From assembly GCA_963725425.1 (NCBI GenBank), contig CAVRYJ010000040.1, positions 124,001 through 188,000 of the forward strand: a stretch of 64,000 bases of DNA, in the 5' to 3' direction. The DNA is from Clostridium_I sp963725425. Lineage in GTDB: Bacteria; Bacillota; Clostridia; Clostridiales; Clostridiaceae. The translations under genes were made by a program, and so were the position numbers. Positions 8,234 through 17,097 of this stretch are shown here, one piece after another (position 1 is the stretch's first letter; each line of letters starts with the position of its first letter). The notes under the pieces were generated by a model. The model was not told the DNA's origin and did not search any database. It was given only the letters and a program-made list of their open reading frames with translations.

Positions 8234-8551
8234 TTATTTTTCTTTTACTTTTTGGTATAGTTCAATAATTAACTTTACCATGTCTCTATAAGTTATAGAA
8301 GTCATAAATTGATCTTGGGCATGCATTAGCAGAATCGTTTTTTCTATTATTTTTCCATTTAATTCTTCTTCCATAAGTTTTGTTTGAATATTGTGTGCTT
8401 CTCCAATAGCCTTACCTGCTTCTTTTAATTTAGCTTCTGCTCCTTCTTTATCATCCTTTAATATAAGGTTAAATGCTTCCTCTACTAATGCCTTAGCATT
8501 TCCGCTTTGTGTTATAAGCATCATAGAGTCTTGTACTAATTGTTTATCCAT
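8234..8551 (-). CDS. PTS lactose/cellobiose-type IIA component
   Basis: A 105-residue all-helical IIA protein that passes phosphate from HPr to a IIB partner. The phosphorylated histidine is in ILLMHAQDQFM, typical of the lactose/chitobiose IIA family, and SGNAKALVEEAF is the usual first-helix motif. It follows the matching IIB gene by 83 bases on the same strand. No membrane IIC gene is in the window, so the pair is incomplete here or serves a IIC encoded elsewhere, possibly as a regulatory phosphorelay. Confidence 0.9.
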   Translation of the reverse strand: MDKQLVQDSMMLITQSGNAKALVEEAFNLILKDDKEGAEAKLKEAGKAIGEAHNIQTKLMEEELNGKIIEKTILLMHAQDQFMTSITYRDMVKLIIELYQKVKEK

Positions 8552-8634
8552 TTTTCTAACCTCTATTCTATTAAATCTTATATTTTTTCTTATATTTACA
8601 TTAAAATAAAACCTTTACATCCTATTAATAAAAA

Positions 8635-8937
8635 CTATGAATTTATAAGTGCAAGTGCTTGATCTAATACATTTTCACCATTAATCATTCCAAAATCTTT
8701 CATACTTATTATGTCAACTGGGCATGATCCATTTACAATACCTCTTATTTCTGAAACCATATGCCTAATTTGAGGTCCAACTAATATTACATCTGCTTCC
8801 TCTTTAATTTCACCTAATACTTCTACTGTGTATGCATCTATTTTAACTTCTACTCCTTTTGCTGCAGCAGCAACTCTCATTCCCTTTACAAGTACAGAAG
8901 TTGACATTCCTGCATTACATATTAAATATATATTCAT
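8635..8937 (-). CDS. PTS lactose/cellobiose-type IIB component
   Basis: A 100-residue IIB protein. The active-site cysteine is in the P-loop LICNAGMSTSVLV, near residue 8, and DVILVGPQIRHM follows as in cellobiose IIB proteins. The ATG at 8937 is preceded by CAGGGGGAA; the open frame to 9006 includes upstream sequence without a ribosome site. It is the first gene of IIB-IIA and receives phosphate from the IIA protein just downstream. The sugar specificity cannot be set because the IIC permease is missing. Confidence 0.9.
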   Translation of the reverse strand: MNIYLICNAGMSTSVLVKGMRVAAAAKGVEVKIDAYTVEVLGEIKEEADVILVGPQIRHMVSEIRGIVNGSCPVDIISMKDFGMINGENVLDQALALINS

Positions 8938-9115
8938 AATAAATTCCCCCTGAAATTTGTTTGTTATTATATTATCAATATAACGGTTTAGTGAATATAA
9001 TAACATATATGTATATATAATAGTATAAAATGCAAAAATTTAATAGAAAATAGACTCATATCCATAGTGGTAAACTCGAATTACAACAATCCATGACTTA
9101 AGATATCTAATATGT

Positions 9116-9199
9116 ATTAGGTTTGTTAACCTAATAATCAGAGGTGGTTCAAAATGAAATCAAGCTACCCCCTAACTGAAAGCCTAATTTCATTTTGAA
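9116..9199 (-). terminator. Nested hairpins after the YkuK-like gene
   Basis: A perfect 13-bp inverted repeat (9148-9160 with 9187-9199) spans the stop codon of the YkuK-like gene, followed on the minus strand by an ATTAGGTT/AACCTAAT hairpin (9116-9135). No long T run follows, so termination is a guess. I see nothing else between 8938 and 9189. Confidence 0.4.
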
Positions 9200-9669
9200 T
9201 ATCTATCTGCTATTGTTGATGCTGCATAAGATTCTGGTTTAGTCATACATGCAAATCCATAGGACCTTACCCATGTAGTGATTTCAGGGATAATACTTGA
9301 AGTAGGCCCGCTTTCTCCAGCATCTACATGAATACCTATTCCGTAATTAAAATTTTCAGCTTGAAATTTTTTTGAAAGTTTCATAGCAAGTTCAATGCTC
9401 ACACTTGTTTCATAGAATAATTTTTTATGAACATTGGTGAGTTTTTTTATCTTTTTAATGTCGTAGAAAAATATACCACCATGACCAATGCGATGTACTG
9501 AAACTACCAATACAACTTTGGTTAGATCAAAATTCTGACTGTCCGTACCCACTGAGATATGATATGTTTCTTTAGGAGCTTTACCAACAAAGTTTTTTAT
9601 AATCTGAAACATTTTATCAAAATCAACATTTCCATAAGTTATACTTCGCATACTCTCTCCAACTTTCAT
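9190..9669 (-). CDS. YkuK-like RNase H-fold protein (DUF458)
   Basis: About 159 residues matching the DUF458/YkuK family, proteins with a predicted RNase H-like fold and no settled function. Visible features are VGTDSQN near the first acidic strand, HVDAGESGPTSSIIPEI, and the C-terminal KPESYAASTIADRYSK typical of the family. Two starts are possible, MKVGESMRS at 9669 or MRSITYG a few codons later. It is a single gene close to the left end of the IS66 element, with no operon partner. Function is not assigned beyond the family. Confidence 0.8.
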   Translation of the reverse strand: MKVGESMRSITYGNVDFDKMFQIIKNFVGKAPKETYHISVGTDSQNFDLTKVVLVVSVHRIGHGGIFFYDIKKIKKLTNVHKKLFYETSVSIELAMKLSKKFQAENFNYGIGIHVDAGESGPTSSIIPEITTWVRSYGFACMTKPESYAASTIADRYSK

Positions 9670-9781
9670 AATTAATATTTAATCATCTAAAAAAATACCA
9701 GCATAATTGATCTGTTATTTTTTAAGAAACCTTATATATATATTATTATTATATTGTTAAGAAACAATACCTAGAAAGGTT

Positions 9782-9789
9782 AACTTTTA
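9782..9789. repeat. IS66 target-site duplication, left copy
   Basis: AACTTTTA immediately outside the left end of the IS. The identical octamer lies at 11548-11555 immediately outside the right end. Eight bases is the usual duplication for IS66-family insertion. Confidence 0.92.
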
Positions 9790-9925
9790 GTAACTATTCA
9801 GCTATTAAAATAAATTGAATTTAGTGATATTATTAATTTATTAAAAAAAACTCTTCCATTTATCATTAATTTTTGGTATTATAAATCCTATCTTGCAAAA
9901 ACTAATGATAAGGTGGTGACACATC

Positions 9926-11422
9926 GTGACTGAAAGCCATATTGTTGAGATTTACAACCAAGGTATATCTCAAGTTATAAGTGCTATTAGCAAATTATCA
10001 AATGAAATTAATACACTAAATTCTCAAGTAGGATCACTTTCTAAAGATAATATGGCTTTAAACGAGCGTGTTAAGTCATTAGAAAGTCAATTAAATAAAA
10101 ATAGTAATAACAGCAGTAAGCCACCATCATCAGATGGATTTAAAAAGAAAACTAAGAGTTTAAGGACTAAATCAGGTAAACGACCTGGCGGTCAGGAAGG
10201 TCATGAAGGGTCAACCTTGAGTATAAATGACAATCCTGATGAAATTAAAATTCATAGTCTAGAAAAATGTATTGAATGCGGAGCATCTTTAAAAGATACA
10301 TCGCTTGAAAGATATATTGTTCGCCAAGTTATAGATATACCTGAAATAAAAGCTAAAACTACAGAGCATAGAGCAGAAGTAAAAATATGTCCACAATGCA
10401 AATGTAAAAATACAGCTAGGTTCCCTGATGGAATTGTAAATACAGTTCAATATGGTGAAAAGTTAAAGGCTATAGCTGTTTATTTAACACAATATCAGCT
10501 AATTCCATATAAAAGAAGTGCTGAACTTATTGAAGATTTATTTAACCATCATCTGAGCCAAGGAAGTATAGTTACATTTAATGAAAGCTGTTATGAAAAA
10601 TTACAGCCTATAGAGGATAATATTAAAAATAGTGTTATCTCATCTACTGGTGCTGTTCACTTTGATGAGACTGGTATGTATGTAGAGAAAAAGCGTAAAT
10701 GGCTTCACGTTGCTTCAAATGAAAACCTTACTTTCTATGCATGTCATGAAAAACGAGGTAAAGAAGCAACTGATGAAATTGGAATACTCTCAAAATTCAC
10801 TGGTACGGCAGTACATGATGGTTTTAAAACATATAATAAATACACCAACTGTAGTCATGCCCTATGCAATGCTCATATATTAAGGGAACTTAATGCTATA
10901 ACCGAGCTACAAAATCAAGAATGGGCAAAGCCAATGAAAGATTTGTTAATTGAAATTAAGCGTGAAGTAGACTTAATCTTCAACAATTATCATGCTTTAC
11001 CTATAAATAAACTTCAAGATTTTGAAGTAAAGTATGATAAAATACTTAACGCAGGTTTTGATGAAGACTATTCTAAAAATATTGAATTATACTCTCAGAA
11101 GAAGGTAAAAAGGAGTGTAAGTCTTAATTTACTTAATAGATTATGTGGATATAAAAATCAAGTTCTTGCCTTCATGTATGATTTTGATATTCCCTTTGAC
11201 AATAACCAAGCGGAACGAGATTTACGCATGGCTAAGGTGAAACAAAAAATTTCTGGAACTTTTAGAAGTCCAGCAGGAGCAAGTGCTTTCACTAGAATTA
11301 GGGGATATGTATCTACTGTAAGAAAACAAGGTAATAATGCTTTAGACTGTATAAAATCAGTATTTACAGCAAATCCAATAGACCCAACTTCAGATTTAAA
11401 AGCTCCGATAAAAGAGGTGTAA
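9926..11422 (+). CDS. IS66 family transposase
   Basis: A 498-residue DDE transposase. Residues 15-60 form a coiled coil, followed by LNKNSNNSSKPPSSD, the hallmark linker of IS66 proteins. A zinc-binding region has CIECG and CPQCKCKN. The catalytic core shows HFDETGMYV, VHDGFKTYNK with CNAHILREL, and DNNQAERDLRMAKVKQK with the final acidic residue, ending GTFRSPAGA. The GTG at 9926 follows AAGGTGGTGA. The gene is intact within the IS, so the element may be active. Confidence 0.95.
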   Translation: MTESHIVEIYNQGISQVISAISKLSNEINTLNSQVGSLSKDNMALNERVKSLESQLNKNSNNSSKPPSSDGFKKKTKSLRTKSGKRPGGQEGHEGSTLSINDNPDEIKIHSLEKCIECGASLKDTSLERYIVRQVIDIPEIKAKTTEHRAEVKICPQCKCKNTARFPDGIVNTVQYGEKLKAIAVYLTQYQLIPYKRSAELIEDLFNHHLSQGSIVTFNESCYEKLQPIEDNIKNSVISSTGAVHFDETGMYVEKKRKWLHVASNENLTFYACHEKRGKEATDEIGILSKFTGTAVHDGFKTYNKYTNCSHALCNAHILRELNAITELQNQEWAKPMKDLLIEIKREVDLIFNNYHALPINKLQDFEVKYDKILNAGFDEDYSKNIELYSQKKVKRSVSLNLLNRLCGYKNQVLAFMYDFDIPFDNNQAERDLRMAKVKQKISGTFRSPAGASAFTRIRGYVSTVRKQGNNALDCIKSVFTANPIDPTSDLKAPIKEV

Positions 11423-11504
11423 TCACCTCTTTTTAGTGTGCATAAAATTAATATCATCGTACTACCCTCAAATACACAAAATATTTGAGGGTAGTACGTT
11501 TTTT
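11411..11504 (+). terminator. Two terminators at the IS66 right end
   Basis: AAAGAGGTG/CACCTCTTTTT (11411-11434) overlaps the transposase stop. A stronger perfect hairpin (11458-11498, arms CGTACTACCCTCAAATA) is followed by six T residues. Together they isolate transposase transcription from the flanking genes. Confidence 0.9.
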
Positions 11505-11694
11505 GAGCACACATATATCTTATACAAAACAGTAGCTGAATAGTTACAACTTTTAAGTGATTTACAGAATAAGACATCTGAAAAATATCTAGTGTATTTT
11601 TCAGATGCCTCATGATTTTATAAGCTTAAATAATTATATAATTATGCTAAAAACATATGTTTATTTTTAAATCTATGTTTTTGGTAAAATAGCA

Positions 11695-12879
11695 TCATTC
11701 TTTATACATATACGCTCTGGTAGATGGAAGTTCATTATTAAGACCTTTAGTAAATAAAAATTGATTAATATCCATAACTCCATAATGAAATGACGCTGCA
11801 CAAGCATTTAAATAAAGTCTCCACATTCTTATGAATCTCTCATCTTTAATTTTTCTAACTTCATCTAGTACTTCTTCAAAATTGCTTGCCCAACATTGTA
11901 GAGTTTTTGCATAATGTAATCTTAAACTTTCAACATCTACCAAATGGAAATCGTAATTAGGCATAAGACCTATAAGTTCCCTTGTAGATGGTATGTATCC
12001 ACCTGGAAATATGTATCTTCGTATCCACTCATTTACTTCACCCTTAGTTTGAGCCGTAATACAGTGTAAAAGAGAAAGTCCATGTTCTTCTAGTAGTTTA
12101 CTTACGGTCTCCATGTATATAGGTAAATTTTTTCTGCCAACATGTTCAACCATTCCAACACTTACTACTCTATCAAACTTCTCACCTGATTTAAGTAAAT
12201 CCCTATAATCAAGTAATCTAACTTCTACTATTTCCTCAAGGTTATTAGCCTTAATTCTTTCAGTAACTTTGTCAAACTGTTCATTGCTTAAGGTTACGCC
12301 AAGCGCATGTACGTTGTATTTTTTAGCTGCTGTAATTATAAGTTCTCCCCACCCACAACCAATATCTAAAATTTTCTGTCCCTCTTTTAAGTTTAATTTT
12401 TTTAGAATATGTTCCACTTTATTTAGTTGCGCATTATGTAATGTATCATTTTCATTTTTGAAATATGCACAGGAATAACTCATAGTCTCATCTAACCACA
12501 GTCTAAAAAAATCATTTCCTAAATCATAATGGTATTGTATATCATTTTTACTCTTTTTAATTGAATTTGGTTTGAATTTATTTAATTTTTGAAATATTTC
12601 AGCTTTATGTAAAAAACTCTCTTTATTCTTATATATTGATTCTATAATTTCTTGAATACTCCCTTGAAAATCAATTATATTATCCATATAGGCTTCCCCA
12701 AATGTTAAGAAAGGGTCATTTATAATATCTTTTTTAGATATTTTATCATTTAATTTCAATTTAAATTTAGCCTGTTCGTCTCCAAATTTTTGGACGGTAC
12801 CATCAGTAAATTCAACCTCGAAACTATCATAAAATGCATTTTTTACAAATTCGCTCAAAAAAAATTTATCTATATCCAT
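11695..12879 (-). CDS. cfa: Cyclopropane-fatty-acyl-phospholipid synthase
   Basis: A 394-residue SAM-dependent enzyme that adds a methylene bridge to unsaturated acyl chains in membrane lipids. It has YHYDLGNDFFRLWLD, the SAM site LDIGCGWGEL, MVEHVGRKNLP and the C-terminal FPGGYIPS typical of Cfa. The chosen ATG at 12879 follows GGAGATGATA. The open frame runs back to 12951, overlapping the CdaR-like gene, but without a good ribosome site. With 34 bases between the two genes, co-transcription with lrgAB and the regulator is plausible. Confidence 0.93.
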   Translation of the reverse strand: MDIDKFFLSEFVKNAFYDSFEVEFTDGTVQKFGDEQAKFKLKLNDKISKKDIINDPFLTFGEAYMDNIIDFQGSIQEIIESIYKNKESFLHKAEIFQKLNKFKPNSIKKSKNDIQYHYDLGNDFFRLWLDETMSYSCAYFKNENDTLHNAQLNKVEHILKKLNLKEGQKILDIGCGWGELIITAAKKYNVHALGVTLSNEQFDKVTERIKANNLEEIVEVRLLDYRDLLKSGEKFDRVVSVGMVEHVGRKNLPIYMETVSKLLEEHGLSLLHCITAQTKGEVNEWIRRYIFPGGYIPSTRELIGLMPNYDFHLVDVESLRLHYAKTLQCWASNFEEVLDEVRKIKDERFIRMWRLYLNACAASFHYGVMDINQFLFTKGLNNELPSTRAYMYKE

Positions 12880-12913
12880 TTTTATCATCTCCATTGATAT
12901 TTTAACATCACTG

Positions 12914-13978
12914 CTATAATGTAGAAACAAGGTAAGCTGTAAAAAGCTCAAAAAGTTCTATAATATTCCTGGGATTTTTCCCGGAAATTTCATGTATCTT
13001 TTCCAATCTATAATTTAACGTATTTCTATGTATATGCAATTTTTCTGAAGTAAGGTTAACTTCCTGATTATTATACACATAAACTACTAAGGTTTGTAGA
13101 AGATCTATTTGTTTTGCTTCCTCCTTTAATTTTTCAATAATATTAATTAACTGAGAATCCCCTTTAAACTTAGAAAGCATTGAAATAAAATGCAAATCTT
13201 TAAATAAAAAAACGTTCTTGTTGTTTTCCAATTTTTTGCCAATATTTAATGCTGTAAGTGCTTGTTTTACTGAATTTGCTATAATTGTTTCATTGAGTCC
13301 TATTCCGAAGTTAATACTAGCATATTCATTATCAAAACATTTTTCCATTCTTTGGATAATAACTTCATCAGAATTCATAAAAAGAACTATTGTATAGGAG
13401 TTAAGCATATAAAAATATTCATTTTTTTCCAAAAAGTGATTTAAATTATTCCTTATTTTTTTTGAAGTTTCTTCATTAAAATTTATTACTACTGCTGTAT
13501 GTGGAATTGTTAAATTTATTCCTAGAGAAAGTCCACTTTCAATAAAATTTTCTGAATAATCTTCTGTTGTATATGACAGATCACAGAGAAACTTTTCTAT
13601 TCGTTGTTCCTTTACATTTTTCTCACTTAAGGTGTATTCTTGATTTATTAAAAGCTCTACTGTTACACGTGCTAGTTCACTAAATGGTTTTACAATACTT
13701 GGATCCCCAGAAATTCCAATAACGCCAATAAGTTTTCCATCAAAAAAATTGGGTGAATTCACTCCTCTTTTCACACCGGCATAAGAGTTATCATATATTT
13801 CAACTATCTTCTCAGATTTCAATACTGTTTTGGCTCCTGAATGAACTTGATTAATTCTATTTGAATCTGCGCTACCTATTATTACACCCTGCTCATCTGT
13901 AATAATTACGTTATATGGAATAACCTTCATAATTTTATACACAATCTTTTGTGCCAGTTGCTTAGACAATTTTATCAT
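12914..13978 (-). CDS. CdaR-type transcriptional regulator
   Basis: A 354-residue regulator of the sugar-diacid (CdaR) family. The N-terminal 130 residues form the diacid-recognition domain (LAQKIVYKIM, VIITDEQGVIIGSADSNRI, GVIGISGDPS). The middle is the GGDEF-like CdaR domain, and the C-terminus has the PucR helix-turn-helix with LHIHRNTLNYRLEKI. It follows lrgB by 37 bases on the same strand, and cfa follows it. The ligand may be an organic acid such as glycerate, or whatever LrgAB moves; this is inferred from context. Confidence 0.88.
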   Translation of the reverse strand: MIKLSKQLAQKIVYKIMKVIPYNVIITDEQGVIIGSADSNRINQVHSGAKTVLKSEKIVEIYDNSYAGVKRGVNSPNFFDGKLIGVIGISGDPSIVKPFSELARVTVELLINQEYTLSEKNVKEQRIEKFLCDLSYTTEDYSENFIESGLSLGINLTIPHTAVVINFNEETSKKIRNNLNHFLEKNEYFYMLNSYTIVLFMNSDEVIIQRMEKCFDNEYASINFGIGLNETIIANSVKQALTALNIGKKLENNKNVFLFKDLHFISMLSKFKGDSQLINIIEKLKEEAKQIDLLQTLVVYVYNNQEVNLTSEKLHIHRNTLNYRLEKIHEISGKNPRNIIELFELFTAYLVSTL

Positions 13979-14015
13979 AATAGCACCCTATCTGTAGTTT
14001 ACATTAAACTACAAT

Positions 14016-14716
14016 TTATATTAAGCTATGAAATATATTTGCAAGCATTGGAGCCACTATTACTGTTATTAATCCTGTTAGTCCTATTGCAAGACTACCC
14101 ATTGCTCCCTCAACTTCCCCTAGTTCAATTGCCTTTGAAGTACCAATTGCGTGGGACGAGCATCCTAGTGCTATACCTCTCGCAACTCTATCATTTATAT
14201 GAAATATTTTAAAAATAGTAGGTCCTATTACAGCCCCTGTTATACCAGTAATTATGATAGCTGCCACAGTTATTGAAGGTATACCTCCAATCTGCTTTGA
14301 AACCGCCATGCCAATTGGCGTGGTGATGGATTTAGGAATCATTGATAAACTAAGTTGTTTTGAAATTCCAAATAGATGACACATAAGAATCACACTAATA
14401 ATTCCCCCTATTGTTCCTAGTGAAATACCTATGAATATAGGTATTGCATTTGCCTTGAATAGTTTTATCTTTTTATATAATGGGACTGCGAGTACCACTG
14501 TTGCTGGTGCCAGTAAGAATGTTATAAACTGTCCTCCAGTATTATATTCAGTCACGCTTATATTAAAATATTTTAGAATGCAATAAGCAGAATTATACTT
14601 ACTAAAAGCGGATTTAAAATAGCTAACTTTATTTTTTTATTAATATAGCATCCAATTTCAAATGTAATTAAAGAAATCATTATGAAAAATGATGGCGAAG
14701 AAATTAAATCTTGCAA
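14016..14716 (-). pseudogene. lrgB: LrgB-family membrane protein, one frameshift
   Basis: Full-length LrgB partner of LrgA, in other Firmicutes linked to murein hydrolase control and pyruvate transport. The N-terminal part (TTG start at 14716 after AAAGGAGCTG) reads MQDLISSPSFFIMISLITFE and stops at 14576-14578. Restoring one T there gives LIAFLKYFNISVTEYNTGGQF and continues to the stop at 14016 through SMIPKSITTPIGMAV and GCSSHAIGTSKA, both strongly conserved in LrgB. The missing base is in a T run, as in the other broken genes of this window. It lies five bases after lrgA. Confidence 0.88.
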
Positions 14717-14721
14717 AATAT

Positions 14722-15066
14722 TCAGCTCCTTTTAAGCAATTGCACTGTTATACCAGTAATAACCATAGCTACAACTGTAGATATTAAAATTATAATAATT
14801 AAATATGGCCAACAATTTTTTATACTACCTACACTTGCAATAAGTCCAACACCTGCAGGAACAAAGAAAAAAGGTAAGTGTTCTAATAAAAAATTACTTA
14901 CATCTTCTATTGCTTCTACTTTTAAAATTCCAGAACATAAAAAGATCACAAGTAATATCATACCAACTACATTTCCTGGTATCTTTAGTCCCAGCAACGT
15001 ACTTATGACACTGCCTAAAAAACAAAATACAAGTATAATTGCCAGTTGCCTTATAATTTTCATCAT
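14722..15066 (-). CDS. lrgA: LrgA/CidA-family membrane protein
   Basis: A 114-residue protein with four predicted membrane helices. It carries GLKIPGNVVGMILL, the conserved family motif, and HLPFFFVPAGVGLI. LrgA and LrgB form a membrane complex described either as holin/antiholin-like or as a pyruvate carrier. It is first in an apparent lrgA-lrgB-cdaR-cfa run on the minus strand. No LytTR regulator is nearby, so control may pass to the CdaR-like protein. Confidence 0.9.
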   Translation of the reverse strand: MMKIIRQLAIILVFCFLGSVISTLLGLKIPGNVVGMILLVIFLCSGILKVEAIEDVSNFLLEHLPFFFVPAGVGLIASVGSIKNCWPYLIIIILISTVVAMVITGITVQLLKRS

Positions 15067-15314
15067 TACGCCCCCTCTCTAGATATCTTTATTCATTTGT
15101 TCATTTGCACCAATGCTGGATGCATAAATATTATTTTATACCAATTTGCAATAATACACAATGGTCATTTGATTTGTCTTTTTTCTATTCTATTGTGCAT
15201 TTGAACAAAATCTCCTATAGTAATCGTATACACTCTATCTTATAAAGATGGTATCTCAAAATAATTAGAAATTACAAAACAGTTTTCTAGTACAAGCCCA
15301 CAAAAAAACATTTT

Positions 15315-15484
15315 GAAGTGATAAGTTAATAAAGATTTTCAGCTGAAAGCGAAAAATCAATAAAATAGAGATGTAAGAAGATTTGTTAAAACAAATCTTC
15401 TTACATCTCTTACCTATTTTCAGACATTTTATTCTATGAAAGTTATTTTAATTATATATTTTGCCACAAGGCAAAATCTCCTTA
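15315..15484. repeat. Heptamer/hairpin element before the CmpB-like gene end
   Basis: Same plan as 3838-4011. Degenerate heptamers and a GATTTTC/GAAAAATC hairpin are on the left, a long perfect hairpin with the AATAGAGATGTAAGAAGAT arm (15366-15413) is in the middle, and ATTTTGCC/GGCAAAAT with CTCCTTAA is on the right beside the stop codon. It occupies most of the gap from 15067 to 15489; the remainder, upstream of lrgA, shows nothing clear. Confidence 0.65.
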
Positions 15485-15489
15485 AATTA

Positions 15490-16347
15490 TTATTTTCCAG
15501 TAACATTCTTTTTTAATTGTTCTAAGGCTTCAAAATATCTGTTTGACTTAAGATTAGGGAATGCTCTGATAAGTCTTCTGTGAAGTATGTCCTTTCCTTC
15601 TATAAGCTTATTATAACTATGTCTATGTTCTTCTATCTCACTTTCATACTTTCTTTTGATTGAAATTAAATTGTCCTCATATGTCTTTTTAAACTCCATA
15701 GAATTTTCATCGTATTTCCTCTTAAGTTCAATTGTATTTTTTGATATTTCTTTAGCTATAGCATCAGAGCTTTCTTTTATTTTAGCTGATATCTCATCAA
15801 TCTTTTTTAATCTTACATTAAACTTCAATACTGTTTCAACTGCGGCTACAATATCTGCAAATAATAAAATAATTATTAAAACCAAAATTATATTTCCTAA
15901 GAATATTGGAATTAATTTTGTAGTGTCCCTAACTATAGTATGGATGACTTTCAGAACAAAAACACTTGCTATGCCCCAAATCAATGAAAACCTAAGACAA
16001 ATATACCCTTTTACATTAAATAGCCTGTTTGAATAATCCCACCATCTATTATTGAACAATTTTTCAAGTATAAAACCAGTTGTAAATTCAATAAGTGACG
16101 TAACAAAAATAGAAACAATAAAAATCAAGGCTAAATTATTTTTAATTGGTATAGTAAGTTCTATAAGTATAACAACTCCAAACCCATATATAGGACAAAC
16201 TGGTCCATTCAAAAATCCCCTGTTCACAAATTCTCCTGTTTTAATTGCCGCATATGCCACTTCAATGCACCATCCTATAAATGCATAAACAATAAAATAA
16301 AGTATAACGTTATATAATGATAAATTAAAAATTATTATGTTTTCCAT
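15490..16347 (-). CDS. CmpB-like putative ABC-type membrane protein (PF06541 type) with coiled-coil tail
   Basis: 285 residues. The N-terminal half has five or six membrane helices and the motifs FIGWCIEVAYAAIKTGEFVNRGFLNGPVCPIYG and RWWDYS, which mark the clostridial 'ABC-transporter type IV' family of unknown function. The C-terminal 110 residues are a charged coiled coil (ELKRKYDENSMEFKKTYEDN). The start at 16347 (MENIIIF) follows GGGAG; an in-frame ATG four codons earlier lacks a site. No ATPase is adjacent, so the ABC label is only a family name. Confidence 0.75.
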   Translation of the reverse strand: MENIIIFNLSLYNVILYFIVYAFIGWCIEVAYAAIKTGEFVNRGFLNGPVCPIYGFGVVILIELTIPIKNNLALIFIVSIFVTSLIEFTTGFILEKLFNNRWWDYSNRLFNVKGYICLRFSLIWGIASVFVLKVIHTIVRDTTKLIPIFLGNIILVLIIILLFADIVAAVETVLKFNVRLKKIDEISAKIKESSDAIAKEISKNTIELKRKYDENSMEFKKTYEDNLISIKRKYESEIEEHRHSYNKLIEGKDILHRRLIRAFPNLKSNRYFEALEQLKKNVTGK

Positions 16348-16374
16348 AGATACTCCCATATAACTTCAGTCTCA

Positions 16375-16545
16375 AGCGTCTTCAAAAAAATAACTAGCTT
16401 GCATGCTAGTCTATTTTGCGCTTCATGTTTCATTTATATATACATTATACTTACAAACAAGCTTATTGTATACTATTTTACAAATTTCACTTTTCTTTAA
16501 TATTAGGCATCATCAAAAAAGAAAGTCAGTATTCTGGTATATTTT
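16375..16545 (+). repeat. Two TAGGCAT palindromic repeat copies (C and D)
   Basis: Copy C at 16375-16417 has CTTCAAAAAAATAACTAGC then GCATGCTAGTCTATTTT. Copy D at 16504-16545 has TAGGCATCATCAAAAAA then CAGTATTCTGGTATATTTT and ends next to the following gene's stop codon. They form a local direct repeat about 85 bases apart. Confidence 0.6.
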
Positions 16546-16546
16546 A

Positions 16547-16930
16547 TTAATTTACCCCTTTAGCACGTATAATATTTTCATATGATGACATTAAGGGTAT
16601 TCTTAGTCCATATGTTTCTATTTTATATTTTTTATTAATCCTAAGTCCCCAGTATAAATCTTCCGAATTTAATTTAAATTCCAGTGCACTATCAGTATCA
16701 TCAAATGTGGTTATATTACCATCTTCTGTTTGCGCATAAATTAAGTAAATATCACTATTATTGTAAATTTTTATTTGTTTATTTGAAATAGTTACTATAT
16801 AAGTATTTCTAAATAAATGAGGGAAAAAAGCAACCACACCTACTATGAGCACAATGCCAATTATTATTAATACAATATTAAATTTGTAAATTCTTTTTCT
16901 TTTAAACTGATAAAAATTATTTTTTATCAT
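16547..16930 (-). CDS. Small single-pass membrane protein resembling DUF1523
   Basis: 127 residues: a basic N-terminus (FKRKRIYKFN), one membrane helix (about 18-42), then an extracellular domain with YIVTISNKQIK, YLIYAQTEDGNITTF, SEDLYW and YGLRIPLMSSYENI. This pattern resembles the DUF1523 family, seen in bacteria and phages, with no known function. The ATG at 16930 follows GAGGAGATTTT. It is a lone gene between the CmpB-like gene and mgtE. The family assignment is from memory of the motif order and should be treated as tentative. Confidence 0.6.
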   Translation of the reverse strand: MIKNNFYQFKRKRIYKFNIVLIIIGIVLIVGVVAFFPHLFRNTYIVTISNKQIKIYNNSDIYLIYAQTEDGNITTFDDTDSALEFKLNSEDLYWGLRINKKYKIETYGLRIPLMSSYENIIRAKGVN

Positions 16931-17097
16931 AAAATCTCCTCGATTATAATAAATATATTCTATTTAATTAGTACTCTTTTTTTCTAAATATTAGTAGTAA
17001 TATTTAAATATTTTTAATTTAATATTGTATTTATTATCAATATTGTATATATAACATTTTGCAACTATGAACAAAAATGTACAAAGGATTTAACTGT

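Larger units (their letters stand above)
9790..11547 (+). mobile_element. Complete IS66-family insertion sequence (single-ORF type)
   Basis: The element is 1758 bp with inverted ends: GTAACTATTCAGCTA at 9790-9804 and its complement at 11533-11547. It is flanked by an exact 8-bp duplication (AACTTTTA). It carries one transposase gene and lacks the TnpA/TnpB accessory genes, as in the ISBst12 group. The intact ends, intact ORF and perfect duplication point to a fairly recent insertion. The reconstructed target, GGTTAACTTTTAAGTG, resembles the TTAACTT heptamers found elsewhere in the window. Confidence 0.93.

Noticed and set aside
11158..11613. 151-codon minus-strand ORF at the IS66 right end
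   Set aside because: It is antisense to the transposase and its terminators, with no ribosome site or recognisable domain.
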